From Halocynthiibacter namhaensis (GTDB taxonomy: Bacteria > Pseudomonadota > Alphaproteobacteria > Rhodobacterales > Rhodobacteraceae): 64,000 nucleotides of DNA. This document shows, in pieces, positions 8,463 through 17,703 of this stretch. The stretch's first letter is position 1; each line of letters starts with the position of its first letter. The position numbers and the translations under genes were made by a program. Below the pieces are notes generated by a model. It saw nothing but the letters and a program-made list of their open reading frames with translations, was not told where the DNA came from and ran no database searches. The stretch lies in the NCBI RefSeq assembly GCF_000812685.1, contig NZ_JWIF01000059.1, forward strand, positions 62,001 to 126,000, given 5' to 3'.

Positions 8463-10313
8463 ATGTTAAAACTCGAAGATATCACCTATTCCGTCGCCGG
8501 CCGCACGCTGGTTGAGAACGCAAGCGTCACTATTCCTGAGGGCCACAAAGTTGGCCTTGTCGGGCGAAATGGCACGGGAAAAACCACTCTTTTCAAGGTG
8601 ATATACGGCGAAATGCCCCTTGAAGGCGGTGCTGTTTCCCTGCCCAAACGTGCACGTATTGGGGGCATCAGCCAGGAAGTTCCATCATCGGAAACCAATT
8701 TGATCGATACGGTTTTAGCTGCCGATACAGAACGCGCGTCGCTGTTGGCCGAATCTGATACCGCCAAAGATCCCAATCGCATCGCCGAAATCCAGATGCG
8801 CCTGTCTGATATAGACGCCTGGTCTGCCGAAGCGCGCGCCGCTTCCATTCTGCGTGGCCTTGGTTTTGACCCCGAAGCCCAGCTAAAGCCTTGTTCCGCC
8901 TTTTCTGGCGGTTGGCGCATGCGTGTGGCTTTGGCTGCGGTTCTGTTTTCGCAACCTGATCTTTTGCTGCTCGATGAGCCGACCAACTATCTCGATCTTG
9001 AGGGCGCTTTGTGGCTGGAACATTACCTAGCCCGCTATCCCCACACCGTGATCATCGTCAGCCACGATCGTGGCTTGCTCAACCGTGCGGTTGGCGGGAT
9101 TTTGCACTTAGAAGACAAGAAGTTGACCTTCTATCAGGGCAATTATGACACCTTCGCCGCGACCCGTTCCGCACGCCTTTTGGCCGCTGAATCTGAGGCC
9201 GCGAAACAAGATGCCCGCCGCGCCCATTTGCAGAAATTCGTTGACCGTTTCCGCGCGACAGCGTCAAAGGCTGTGCAGGCGCAATCGCGTCTGAAAATGA
9301 TCGCCAAAATGCAACCGATCACCACCCCGCAGGAAGCCGCGCTTAAGCGGTTCACCTTCCCAAAACCCGAAGAGCTTTCCCCCCCCATTATCAACATTGA
9401 AAATGGCGCGGTTGGTTATGGTGGCACGCCGATCCTATCTAAGCTTGACCTGCGCATCGACCAAGATGACCGCATTGCACTTTTGGGCAAGAACGGCGAA
9501 GGAAAATCCACACTTTCCAAACTGTTATCTGGCCGTCTTAATGTGCAAGTCGGGGATATGGTTTGCTCCAGCAAGCTGCGTATCGGGTATTTTGCGCAGC
9601 ACCAGGTTGACGAACTTTTCATCGACGAGACGCCGCTTGAACACGTTCAGCGTCTGCGCCCATCCGAAACCCCGGCCCGCCTACGCGCGCGTCTTGGCGG
9701 TTTTGGCATTGGCGTCGAACAAGCCGACACCCAAGTTAGCCGTCTTTCGGGTGGCCAAAAAGCGCGTTTGTCGCTGATGCTTGCCACAATCGATGCACCG
9801 CATCTGTTGATCTTGGATGAGCCGACCAACCACCTTGATATCGAAAGTCGCGAAGCCCTTGTGGAAGCTCTCACCGCCTATTCCGGCGCGGTGATTTTGG
9901 TCAGCCACGACATGCATTTGCTTGGCCTTGTGGCCGATCGCCTCTGGCTTGTCTCTGGCGGGCGCGTCACGCCCTATGAAGGCGATCTGGAAAGCTATCG
10001 CAAGTTCCTGTTGCAACGCGAGGCCCCTGTCAAAGATAAGAAGGCCGCTAAAGCCGCACCGAAAAAGGCGTCTCAAGAACGTATTAAAGAGTTACGTTCA
10101 GAGGTTCGTAAATCTGAAGAGCGTCTTGAAAAACTGCAAGTGATGGAAAAGAAATTGACCGCAAAACTGGCAGATCCAGCGATGTATGCCCCGGAACGCG
10201 CCAAAGAATACGAAGTGTTTCAAAAGAAATACGGCGAATTGCGGCAAGCTTTGGAACGTGCCGAGGAACTTTGGCTTAAGGCACAGGACAAGCTGGAAAA
10301 AGCTCAATCCTAA
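8463..10313 (+). CDS. ABC-F family ATPase (YheS/Uup-like)
   Basis: A soluble 616-residue protein with two ABC ATPase domains in tandem and no membrane part. Domain 1 shows Walker A GRNGTGKTT (about 32-40), signature FSGGWRMRV and Walker B LLLLDEPTNYLD; domain 2 shows GKNGEGKST, LSGGQKARLS and LLILDEPTNHLD. A charged C-terminal coiled coil (about 525-616) follows a Lys/Ala-rich linker. ABC-F proteins act on the ribosome, mostly at the E site, in translation control or antibiotic protection; which subgroup applies here cannot be settled by eye. Start ATG 8463 chosen over an upstream in-frame codon at 8445 because conserved sequence begins at MLKLEDI. Confidence 0.92.
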   Translation: MLKLEDITYSVAGRTLVENASVTIPEGHKVGLVGRNGTGKTTLFKVIYGEMPLEGGAVSLPKRARIGGISQEVPSSETNLIDTVLAADTERASLLAESDTAKDPNRIAEIQMRLSDIDAWSAEARAASILRGLGFDPEAQLKPCSAFSGGWRMRVALAAVLFSQPDLLLLDEPTNYLDLEGALWLEHYLARYPHTVIIVSHDRGLLNRAVGGILHLEDKKLTFYQGNYDTFAATRSARLLAAESEAAKQDARRAHLQKFVDRFRATASKAVQAQSRLKMIAKMQPITTPQEAALKRFTFPKPEELSPPIINIENGAVGYGGTPILSKLDLRIDQDDRIALLGKNGEGKSTLSKLLSGRLNVQVGDMVCSSKLRIGYFAQHQVDELFIDETPLEHVQRLRPSETPARLRARLGGFGIGVEQADTQVSRLSGGQKARLSLMLATIDAPHLLILDEPTNHLDIESREALVEALTAYSGAVILVSHDMHLLGLVADRLWLVSGGRVTPYEGDLESYRKFLLQREAPVKDKKAAKAAPKKASQERIKELRSEVRKSEERLEKLQVMEKKLTAKLADPAMYAPERAKEYEVFQKKYGELRQALERAEELWLKAQDKLEKAQS

Positions 10314-10356
10314 TATGGGTTGGGCCTAATATGGGTTGGGCCTAATATAGGTTTGG
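10309..10356. repeat. 16-bp tandem repeat, three copies, spanning the ABC-F stop codon
   Basis: CCTAATATGGGTTGGG occurs twice exactly (10309-10324, 10325-10340) and a third time with changes (10341-10356). The stop codon TAA of the ABC-F gene lies inside the first copy. Confidence 0.9.
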
Positions 10357-10435
10357 CCCAAGACGGATTGAGGTTTCCCTTGCAATTGTCTCAACAAAAA
10401 ATCACCTTTGGCATTGAGACCATAAAGGAAAACTC

Positions 10436-11014
10436 ATGAGCGGTGATAACATTGCGCGCCTCGTTTACCTCGGCATGTTGATCTTGGCGATTGGCGGCTG
10501 GTATGTGGCCCAGAATCGCGTATCACGTGGGAAAAATGCACAATATGCTGCCATCTGGGGGCTAATTTTTGTCGGTGCCATCGCGGCGGTTGGCCTCTGG
10601 GAAGATGTCCGGCGCGACACGATTTTGAAACAATCCATCACAGACAACGGCAGCATTGAAATCCCGCGCCATCGCGATGGTCATTTCTACGCCCGCCTTT
10701 TCCTAGATGGGGTTGCCGTCGATTTCACCATCGACACCGGCGCAACCGAAGTTGTTCTCACCCGCGAAGATGCCCGGCGCATCGGTCTAAACCCAGATGA
10801 GCTTGCCTATTTGGGCCAAGCTTACACGGCCAACGGGCCCGTGCGCACCGCTGCAACACGCGTGTCTGAGGTCCGTTTTGAAGGGCTCACTGATCGTGAT
10901 TTGCAAGTTTGGGTCAATGATGGCCCGATGCCTGGGTCCCTGCTTGGCATGCGGTATCTGAACCGTTTCAGCAAAATCGAAATCGCCCAAGGCATGATGC
11001 GTCTCGTGCGTTAA
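10436..11014 (+). CDS. Membrane-anchored retropepsin-like aspartic protease (TIGR02281 type)
   Basis: A 192-residue protein with two hydrophobic segments near the N-terminus (about 8-24 and 36-52) and a C-terminal single-lobe aspartic protease domain. The catalytic motif is in VDFTIDTGATEVVLT, with DTGA where retropepsins have DTG(A/S); a second flap-like element GLTDRDLQVWVN and a C-terminal LLGMRYLNRFSKIEI match the family described as clan AA proteases of Alphaproteobacteria. It would need to dimerise to be active. Start ATG 10436 follows AAGGAAAACTC. Substrates are unknown. Confidence 0.82.
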   Translation: MSGDNIARLVYLGMLILAIGGWYVAQNRVSRGKNAQYAAIWGLIFVGAIAAVGLWEDVRRDTILKQSITDNGSIEIPRHRDGHFYARLFLDGVAVDFTIDTGATEVVLTREDARRIGLNPDELAYLGQAYTANGPVRTAATRVSEVRFEGLTDRDLQVWVNDGPMPGSLLGMRYLNRFSKIEIAQGMMRLVR

Positions 11015-11041
11015 CACCGTGCGAAACACATGATCCCGATG

Positions 11042-11500
11042 TTAGCCTTCAGCCTTTTTCACCCAGCGCCCATCTTCTTGGGCCCAGTATTGCGCGGGAA
11101 TTTTCGCGCCGGTCATCAGCTTCCACTGGGTCCGCGCATGGGATACGGACTCTGGGTCATATCCATCAAATAAGATCATCGCCCGTTCAAGCTTTGCAAC
11201 TTCTTCCGGCATCACATCCGCACGACCCACAGACATCAAGCATTGGGCATCATTAGCGATATCCATGCCGGTACCCAACAATATCGGTTGCGACGCGTCA
11301 TGCGCACCCCCGGCCAATCCGTGGGGAATAAAGGATGTTGGGTCACCCAGCCAAAGACGTGTGTCCAGCACCTGCATCATAGCGTCATGACGCCCACGCA
11401 CAGCGATGCGCCAGCCCGCTTGACGCGCCTTGCCCAATAGGATCGGCAAGACTGTTTCAAGCGGACTTTCCGTCAGGTGGTAAAAGAAAATAGAGCTCAT
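11042..11500 (-). CDS. holC: DNA polymerase III chi subunit
   Basis: A 152-residue HolC: starts with FFYHLTESPLETVLPILLGKA and contains GWRIAVRG, LDTRLWLGDPTSFIPHG and NDAQCLMSVGRADV, as in alphaproteobacterial chi. The subunit links the clamp loader to SSB. It lies 15 bases downstream of pepA on the same strand, the common pepA-holC arrangement in this group. The length is normal. Confidence 0.9.
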   Translation of the reverse strand: MSSIFFYHLTESPLETVLPILLGKARQAGWRIAVRGRHDAMMQVLDTRLWLGDPTSFIPHGLAGGAHDASQPILLGTGMDIANDAQCLMSVGRADVMPEEVAKLERAMILFDGYDPESVSHARTQWKLMTGAKIPAQYWAQEDGRWVKKAEG

Positions 11501-11515
11501 TCAGCGCCTTACAGC

Positions 11516-12988
11516 TTATACTTCATCCATCAAGCGACTAAGCGCCATCACACCCCAACCGGACGCACCCTTGGGCGCATAGGTGGTTTCCGTGGTGGTC
11601 GCCGCAACGCCTGCGATGTCCAAATGGATCCAAGGGGTTTCGTCTTTCACAAACCGTTTCAGGAATTGCGCCGCCGTGATAGAGCCCGCCGCACGACCAC
11701 AAGAATTGCGCATATCCGCAATTTTGCTTTTCAAAAGTTTGTCATAGGCCGGCGACAAAGGCAGACGCCAAGCGCCCTCGCCCTCGGTTTCAGCGGCCTT
11801 CAGGAAAGCCTTACACAACGCATCATTGTTGGAAAACACACCAGCGTTTTCATGCCCCAAGCCGACAATCACAGCGCCAGTCAACGTCGCCAGATTGATC
11901 ATGCCGCGTGGCTGAAACCGTTCCTGGGCATACCAAAGCACATCGGCCAAAACCAAACGTCCTTCTGCATCTGTGTTGATGATCTCAACCGTGTCACCCT
12001 TCATGGATTTCACCACATCACCAGGGCGCGTCGCACTGCCCGATGGCATGTTTTCGACCAAGCCAACAAGACCAACGACATTGGTCTTGGCACCGCGCAA
12101 CGCCAGCGCGCGCATGGCACCGGCAACAACGCCAGCACCGCCCATATCCATGGTCATGTCTTCCATGCCAGCGGCTGGTTTCAGGCTGATACCGCCCGTG
12201 TCAAATACCACGCCTTTGCCGACAAGTGCAAAGGGGGCTTCATCTTTACCGCCACCATTCCAACGCATTACAACGACTTTGGAGGGGCTGTCAGAACCTT
12301 GACCCACGGCCAACAGCGTACGCATGCCCAGTTTTTCCAGCTCGTCTTCTTCCAAGATCTCAACATCAAGGCCGATCTCTTGCATTGCGGCAAGACGTGC
12401 GGCGAAATCATCTGTGGTCAACACATTGGCCGGTTCATTAACCAAGTCACGCGTGAAAAACACACCTTCAGAAACCGCGGCCAAAGGCGCTGCGGAACGA
12501 GCGACGTCTTCAGGATTGGAGACCATCATCGTAACCTCGCCCTTTGTCTCGTCGCGCGCTTCCCCATCATCAGTACGGTAGACGTCAAAGGCATAATCCC
12601 GCAAAGCAATCCCGTATGAAATCTCTTCCGCGCGATTGATATTGCCACCAAGCACCGTCAAAGCGCCCTTGCCTTTCAGTTTCGCGATCTCAACGCCAGC
12701 TTTACGCGCAAGTTCAACAGAGGGGCGACGCCCCAGACGCACAACAACCAATGCCTCGGCCATCATCCCAGCGGGAAATGACATTAGCATTGCTGACCCA
12801 GGCTTCATTTCCTCAAATACATCGCTTTCCGACAGGCGCGCCAAGGCCCCTTTCGTCAAACGATTCACCCGACGCGCGGTCGCATCAAGCTTGCCATCTT
12901 CTGCGACAAAAACCGCAACGCGGCCTTCTAATGTGGCGATTGCGTCAATATCGGTTTCTTGAAAATGAATTGTTGTGGGCGTCGTCAT
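11516..12988 (-). CDS. pepA: Leucyl aminopeptidase (M17)
   Basis: A 490-residue cytoplasmic metallo-aminopeptidase with the M17 signature NTDAEGRLVLAD (about 350-361) and metal/active-site Lys and Asp in LVGKGVVFDTGGISLKPAAGMEDMTMDMGGAG, shown here over two motifs: GKGVVFDTGG and MTMDMGGA. The N-terminal 170 residues form the macro-like domain. Start ATG 12988 is preceded by GGAGAGACCCCT. It is divergent from the lpt operon and probably cotranscribed with holC. Confidence 0.95.
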   Translation of the reverse strand: MTTPTTIHFQETDIDAIATLEGRVAVFVAEDGKLDATARRVNRLTKGALARLSESDVFEEMKPGSAMLMSFPAGMMAEALVVVRLGRRPSVELARKAGVEIAKLKGKGALTVLGGNINRAEEISYGIALRDYAFDVYRTDDGEARDETKGEVTMMVSNPEDVARSAAPLAAVSEGVFFTRDLVNEPANVLTTDDFAARLAAMQEIGLDVEILEEDELEKLGMRTLLAVGQGSDSPSKVVVMRWNGGGKDEAPFALVGKGVVFDTGGISLKPAAGMEDMTMDMGGAGVVAGAMRALALRGAKTNVVGLVGLVENMPSGSATRPGDVVKSMKGDTVEIINTDAEGRLVLADVLWYAQERFQPRGMINLATLTGAVIVGLGHENAGVFSNNDALCKAFLKAAETEGEGAWRLPLSPAYDKLLKSKIADMRNSCGRAAGSITAAQFLKRFVKDETPWIHLDIAGVAATTTETTYAPKGASGWGVMALSRLMDEV

Positions 12989-13141
12989 AGGGGTCTCTCC
13001 GTGGTCGAAGTCCGTGATGAAAGATCACATGGTTTTCCCTTTGCTAGCGGTCTTGCGCCTAAAACACCAGATAGCAGTTTTACCCGCATTGAATTTGCGA
13101 TATTCTGCGGACTGATCAAAGCGTTAACCAAAGGGGCCAAT

Positions 13142-14266
13142 GTGGCGCGATTCGACCGATATTTGATTTCGCAGCTGATGGTTCTGTTCGGGTTCTTTTC
13201 GCTGGTGCTTGTCATGGTCTATTGGGTCAACAAAGCGGTTGGGTTGTTTGACCAATTGATCGCAGATGGGCAATCAGCAACCGTATTCTTGGAATTCTCG
13301 GCCCTCACTTTGCCCAGCGTTATTCAAATCGTTTTGCCAATTTCAGCTTTCATCGCAACGGTTTATACGATCAACCGATTGGCCAGTGAAAGCGAATTGG
13401 TCGTGGTGCAAGCGACCGGGTTTTCGTCCTTCCGATTGGCACGCCCCGTTATGATGTTTGGCCTTGGGGTCGCGCTGTTTTTGTCCCTATTGACCCATGT
13501 GTTGGTTCCCTCAGCCGCCCGGCAGTTGGCCGAACGCGAGGCCGATATTGCGCAAAACATTTCGGCAAAATTTTTCTCCGACGGTCGTTTTTTGCATCCA
13601 ACGGAAGGGCTGACCTTATACATCCGCGAGATTGAACCCTCTGGCGAGATGGTTGACCTTTTCCTGTCAGACCGGCGCAATACTGCCAGCCCAACCACCT
13701 ATACCGCACGACGTGCGCTTTTGCTGCGCTCCGCGGAAGGACCGCGGCTTTTGATGTATGATGGCATGGCGCAAATACTGAACCGTGAAACAAACACCCT
13801 GACGACGACATCATTTTCCGATTTCACCTATGACATCAGTGCTTTGATCGGTGACTTTGGAAACCGTCGCCCCCGTATAGACGAATTAACGACGCTTGAC
13901 CTTCTGCGCGCAGACCCCAGCGCACTACAGCAAACTGGGTCAAGCCGCGCGTGGTTCATATCCGCTGCGCATGAACGCATCGCGCAACCGTTTTTGGCCA
14001 TGGTGACCGCGCTTGTTGGATTTTCCTGCTTGCTTTTGGGGGGCTTCAGCCGCTTCGGTGTATGGCGTCAGATCATCTTGGCCGTCGCGCTTTTGGTGGT
14101 GATAAAAGCCCTTGATAACGTCGCATCTGACATTGCGCGCAAAGACGAAACACTTTGGATTTTGATGTATCTTCCCGTTCTGGCGGGACTTGCCTTGTCT
14201 GCATTGCTACTGTGGATCTCAGAACGCCCATCCCTGTTCAAACGCCGTGCGAGGGCACAAACATGA
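13142..14266 (+). CDS. lptF: LPS export ABC transporter permease LptF
   Basis: A 374-residue inner-membrane permease that, with LptG and LptB, extracts LPS from the inner membrane. Hydrophobic segments at about 12-35, 55-80 and 100-120 precede a periplasmic beta-jellyroll (about 130-265), then three more segments close the protein. The frame is open upstream, but conserved sequence starts at VARFDRYLISQ, so I choose GTG at 13142, preceded by AAAGGGGCCAAT. The stop overlaps the lptG start as ATGA. Confidence 0.92.
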   Translation: MARFDRYLISQLMVLFGFFSLVLVMVYWVNKAVGLFDQLIADGQSATVFLEFSALTLPSVIQIVLPISAFIATVYTINRLASESELVVVQATGFSSFRLARPVMMFGLGVALFLSLLTHVLVPSAARQLAEREADIAQNISAKFFSDGRFLHPTEGLTLYIREIEPSGEMVDLFLSDRRNTASPTTYTARRALLLRSAEGPRLLMYDGMAQILNRETNTLTTTSFSDFTYDISALIGDFGNRRPRIDELTTLDLLRADPSALQQTGSSRAWFISAAHERIAQPFLAMVTALVGFSCLLLGGFSRFGVWRQIILAVALLVVIKALDNVASDIARKDETLWILMYLPVLAGLALSALLLWISERPSLFKRRARAQT

Positions 14267-15411
14267 AGCTGCATCTGTATTTCGCCAAGCGTTTCATGAT
14301 CACATTCGGTGCTGTATTCCTTGTATTTTTGGGCATTCTCATGCTTGTGGATGTCGCAGAGCAATTGCGCAAATTTGGCGATCTTAATCTGGATTTCAGC
14401 GCGATCCTTGTGTTGTCGTTGCTGAATGTCCCAACGACCCTCTATCAAATTCTGCCACTCATTACCATTTTGGCAACACTTGCGCTTTTCCTTGGCCTCG
14501 CGCGCAGCAGTGAGCTTGTCGTCAGCCGGGCCGCCGGGCGTTCTGCCTTGCGATCCCTCGCCGCACCTGTCATCGCGATTTTCGCCATTGGCGTCATCGC
14601 TGTCGCCGTCTTCAACCCCATTGTTGCCGCCACATCTGGGGCCTATGACGGGCGTGTTAATGTTCTGCGCGTGGGCACGGCTTCGACTTTGTCCATCAGT
14701 GACGAAGGGCTTTGGTTGCGCCAAGGAAACCCGGCAATCACCCCAGAAAACGCATCCACAACGGATCAGCGTATTCTGCAAACCGTTATTCACGCCCAAG
14801 CCGCAAGCCTCGCAGGCACCAGTTTACAACATGTGAGTTTCATCAATTTCAATGCGGATGGCCTGCCCTTGAGCAGGATCGAAGCACAAAGCGCAATTCT
14901 AAGTGCAGGCGGCTGGGTGTTAACGAACGCCAAGCTTTGGCCCTTGGCCACAAGCGACGGACGCCCAGCCAACCCCGAACGTGATTCACATGTTCACCAA
15001 GAACTGATCCTGCCCACCACCCTAACAGAAGAACAAATCCAAGACAGTTTTGCGGAACCCTCGGCCATTCCAATCTGGGAGCTGCCAAAATTCATCGCTC
15101 AGCTGGAAAATGCGGGCTTTGCTGCCCGTGCCCATTCCGTGTTTTTGCACACCGAACTTGCCCTGCCGCTTATGTTGGTCGCGATGGTTTTGGTCGGTGC
15201 GGGTTTCACCATGCGACACACACGTCTTGGTCAGACCGGGCCCATGGTTCTGATGGCGATTCTGCTTGGCTTCTCGTTGTTTTTCCTGCGCAATTTCGCA
15301 CGCGTTCTTGGGGAAAACGGGAATATCCCAATTGAGCTCGCGGCCTGGGCACCACCTCTTGTGGCTATTCTATTGGCCATGGGGCTTTTGTTGCATATGG
15401 AGGACGGATGA
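14263..15411 (+). CDS. lptG: LPS export ABC transporter permease LptG
   Basis: A 382-residue partner of LptF with the same layout: three membrane segments, a periplasmic jellyroll domain (about 140-270) and three C-terminal segments. MKLHLYFAKRFMITF at the start is typical. The ATG at 14263 overlaps the lptF TGA, and its own TGA overlaps the lptD ATG, so translation of the three genes is probably coupled, which fits their assembly into one trans-envelope bridge. Confidence 0.92.
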   Translation: MKLHLYFAKRFMITFGAVFLVFLGILMLVDVAEQLRKFGDLNLDFSAILVLSLLNVPTTLYQILPLITILATLALFLGLARSSELVVSRAAGRSALRSLAAPVIAIFAIGVIAVAVFNPIVAATSGAYDGRVNVLRVGTASTLSISDEGLWLRQGNPAITPENASTTDQRILQTVIHAQAASLAGTSLQHVSFINFNADGLPLSRIEAQSAILSAGGWVLTNAKLWPLATSDGRPANPERDSHVHQELILPTTLTEEQIQDSFAEPSAIPIWELPKFIAQLENAGFAARAHSVFLHTELALPLMLVAMVLVGAGFTMRHTRLGQTGPMVLMAILLGFSLFFLRNFARVLGENGNIPIELAAWAPPLVAILLAMGLLLHMEDG

Positions 15412-17606
15412 CACCGCCTAAGAAAATTACTGCATCACGCAGAGCATGCTTCGCCCTTGCCAGTGTATCTGCATTGTGTCTGACCCTGTTTGCGACCCTA
15501 TCACATGCGCAAACCAGTCCCCCAAATGCGCGTCCCACCGCAGCGGCAAATACGGTAAGTTACGCCAGCTTGATCGCCGATGATTTGCGCCTTATCGGGC
15601 AAGCGGGGCTTGTGGCAGCCGGCAATGTTGAGATCTTCCACAATGGTGTCCGCCTGCGGGCCGAAAGCCTGCAATATGACAAACGCACCGAAGCACTGTC
15701 ATTGGTCGGACCACTGCGCCTGACCGAGGGCGAAAACATCACCATCCTCGCAGATACGGCGCAACTGTCGACGGACCTGCGCAATGGTGTTTTGCGGTCG
15801 GCCCGCATCGTGCTTGAACAACAGCTACAGCTTGCCGCCAATGAAATTGGTCTTGTGAATGGCCGTTATATCCGCATGAACGATACTGTCGTGACCTCAT
15901 GCCAGACCTGCGCCCAGAACCCCGTGCCTTTATGGGAAATCCGGGCGCGTTCAGTTGTGCATGATCGCAATGAAAAGCAGCTATATTTCACCAATGCCAG
16001 CTTTCGCATCAAGGGTGTTCCAGTTCTTTGGCTGCCCCGCCTGCGCTTGCCCGACCCCACGTTAGAGCGCGCAACTGGGTTTTTATTGCCTCGATTTAGG
16101 TCCTCGTCTCGCCTGGGTTCCGGGCTGCAAATGCCATATTTCATTCGCATCGGGGACCATAAAGATCTGACGTTAACCCCTTGGATCTCCTCACGAACGC
16201 GCACCCTTGAGGCGCGGTATCGGCAGGCGTTTCGCAATGGCGACATAACAATCGACAGCGCATGGTCAGATGATGATCTACAAACATCGAAACGCTGGTA
16301 TGTTTTTGCAGAGGGAAAATTTGAACTTCCACGTGATTATCAGTTGGCGTTCAACATAGAAACGACCTCTGACCGAGCGTATTTGCTGGATTATGGGTTT
16401 TCTGACAAAGATCGCCTAGAATCCAACATATCGGTTACTCGCGCCCGGCGTGATAAATTCGTGCGTGCCGAACTTATCCATTTCAATTCCTTACGTGCAG
16501 GTGAAATCAACAGCACCCTCCCCACAATCGTCAGCAACTTTCTGATACATCGCCGCACTGAACCAAGTTGGATTCCTGGCGCGTTGGACTGGCAGGTTGA
16601 AGGTCATACACATTACAGAAGCTCCGACATCCGCGGGATCAGCGGCCGCGATGTCGCGCGTCTAAGTGCCCGTGTCGATTGGCGCAACAGCCACACCTTA
16701 CAGAACGGCATGGTCTTTGCGACAATGGCTGGCGCTGACTTGGATTACTACGCATTTGGCGACGCCGCTGCTGGTGAAGAAGACGGGCTATACGGGACGG
16801 GCACGATTGGTGCTGAATTGCGTTGGCCCCTTATCCGCCAAGAAACCACGACCGGTGCAACCCATTTGCTAGAACCCGTGGTCCAAGTGTTCTACAGCCA
16901 CAGCAATCGGTCAGGCCTCCCAAATGAAGATTCTGTCCTGCTTGAGTTCGACGAGGGCAATCTATGGTCAGACAGCCGTTTCTCAGGATCTGATCGTGTG
17001 GAAACAGGTTTGCGCAGCAACATTGGTTTCAACTGGACCCGCCAAGCGCCAAGTGGTTGGTCTCTGTCACTCGCCGCAGGGCGTATCTATCGTGACCAAT
17101 CCAACGCAGCTTTCACCTCTGGGTCTGGCCTATCTGGCACAAGTTCTGATTGGTTGCTGGCCGCGCAAGTACAACTAAAAAACGGCCTCACTTTATCAAA
17201 CCGTGCCTTATTTGATGACCATCTGGATTTCTCTCGCAATGAAACACGTGTGAATTGGTCCAATGATCGCATATCCCTTGGATCCTCATATCTTTGGATT
17301 GAAGCGGCCCCCGCCGAAAACCGTCCGCAAGCGTCTGAATGGGCGTTCGATGGGAAATATGATTTCAATGATCAATGGAGCGGCTCTGCCAATTGGCGTT
17401 ATGATTTCATCAATGATCGGGCTGCAAAGATTGGATTGGGCTTGGAATACCGGAATGAATGTACCAACGTATCCTTCACAGCATCGCGCCGTTTCACATC
17501 AAATGCGGCAACGAAACCAGCCACAGATTACGGCATTTCAGTCAGTCTCGCTGGCTTTGGTGCAAACACGGGCCGCAGAGCTCTTGCACGACGGTGCAGT
17601 CCTTAG
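15408..17606 (+). CDS. lptD: LPS assembly protein LptD
   Basis: A 732-residue outer-membrane protein. A signal peptide ends near SHAQT (about residue 35), then an OstA/LptA-like beta-jellyroll (about 50-200, including YASLIADDLRLIGQAGLVAAGNVE in part) and a large C-terminal barrel. Two Cys occur close together in SCQTC (about residues 163-166) and one near each end of the barrel (ECTNVSF, RRCSP), candidates for the disulphides that hold LptD together. Length is normal for Alphaproteobacteria. Start ATG 15408 overlaps lptG. Confidence 0.93.
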   Translation: MTPPKKITASRRACFALASVSALCLTLFATLSHAQTSPPNARPTAAANTVSYASLIADDLRLIGQAGLVAAGNVEIFHNGVRLRAESLQYDKRTEALSLVGPLRLTEGENITILADTAQLSTDLRNGVLRSARIVLEQQLQLAANEIGLVNGRYIRMNDTVVTSCQTCAQNPVPLWEIRARSVVHDRNEKQLYFTNASFRIKGVPVLWLPRLRLPDPTLERATGFLLPRFRSSSRLGSGLQMPYFIRIGDHKDLTLTPWISSRTRTLEARYRQAFRNGDITIDSAWSDDDLQTSKRWYVFAEGKFELPRDYQLAFNIETTSDRAYLLDYGFSDKDRLESNISVTRARRDKFVRAELIHFNSLRAGEINSTLPTIVSNFLIHRRTEPSWIPGALDWQVEGHTHYRSSDIRGISGRDVARLSARVDWRNSHTLQNGMVFATMAGADLDYYAFGDAAAGEEDGLYGTGTIGAELRWPLIRQETTTGATHLLEPVVQVFYSHSNRSGLPNEDSVLLEFDEGNLWSDSRFSGSDRVETGLRSNIGFNWTRQAPSGWSLSLAAGRIYRDQSNAAFTSGSGLSGTSSDWLLAAQVQLKNGLTLSNRALFDDHLDFSRNETRVNWSNDRISLGSSYLWIEAAPAENRPQASEWAFDGKYDFNDQWSGSANWRYDFINDRAAKIGLGLEYRNECTNVSFTASRRFTSNAATKPATDYGISVSLAGFGANTGRRALARRCSP

Positions 17607-17703
17607 GTACAAGGTTTGCAAAGATGCGTGAAACATCGCTATTCAACTGGATCCTTAAGATCCAACTAGATCAGAACCGGTCGTATGACCGACGTAAAGG
17701 GCA

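Noticed and set aside
8463-10313. ABC-F gene as an acquired antibiotic-resistance determinant
   Set aside because: Housekeeping-type YheS/Uup features and composition like its neighbours; no mobile element nearby.
11477-12619. 380-codon plus-strand open frame opposite pepA
   Set aside because: It lies antisense to an unambiguous M17 peptidase; composition is rich in His/Arg/Thr as expected of a shadow frame, and it has no motif.
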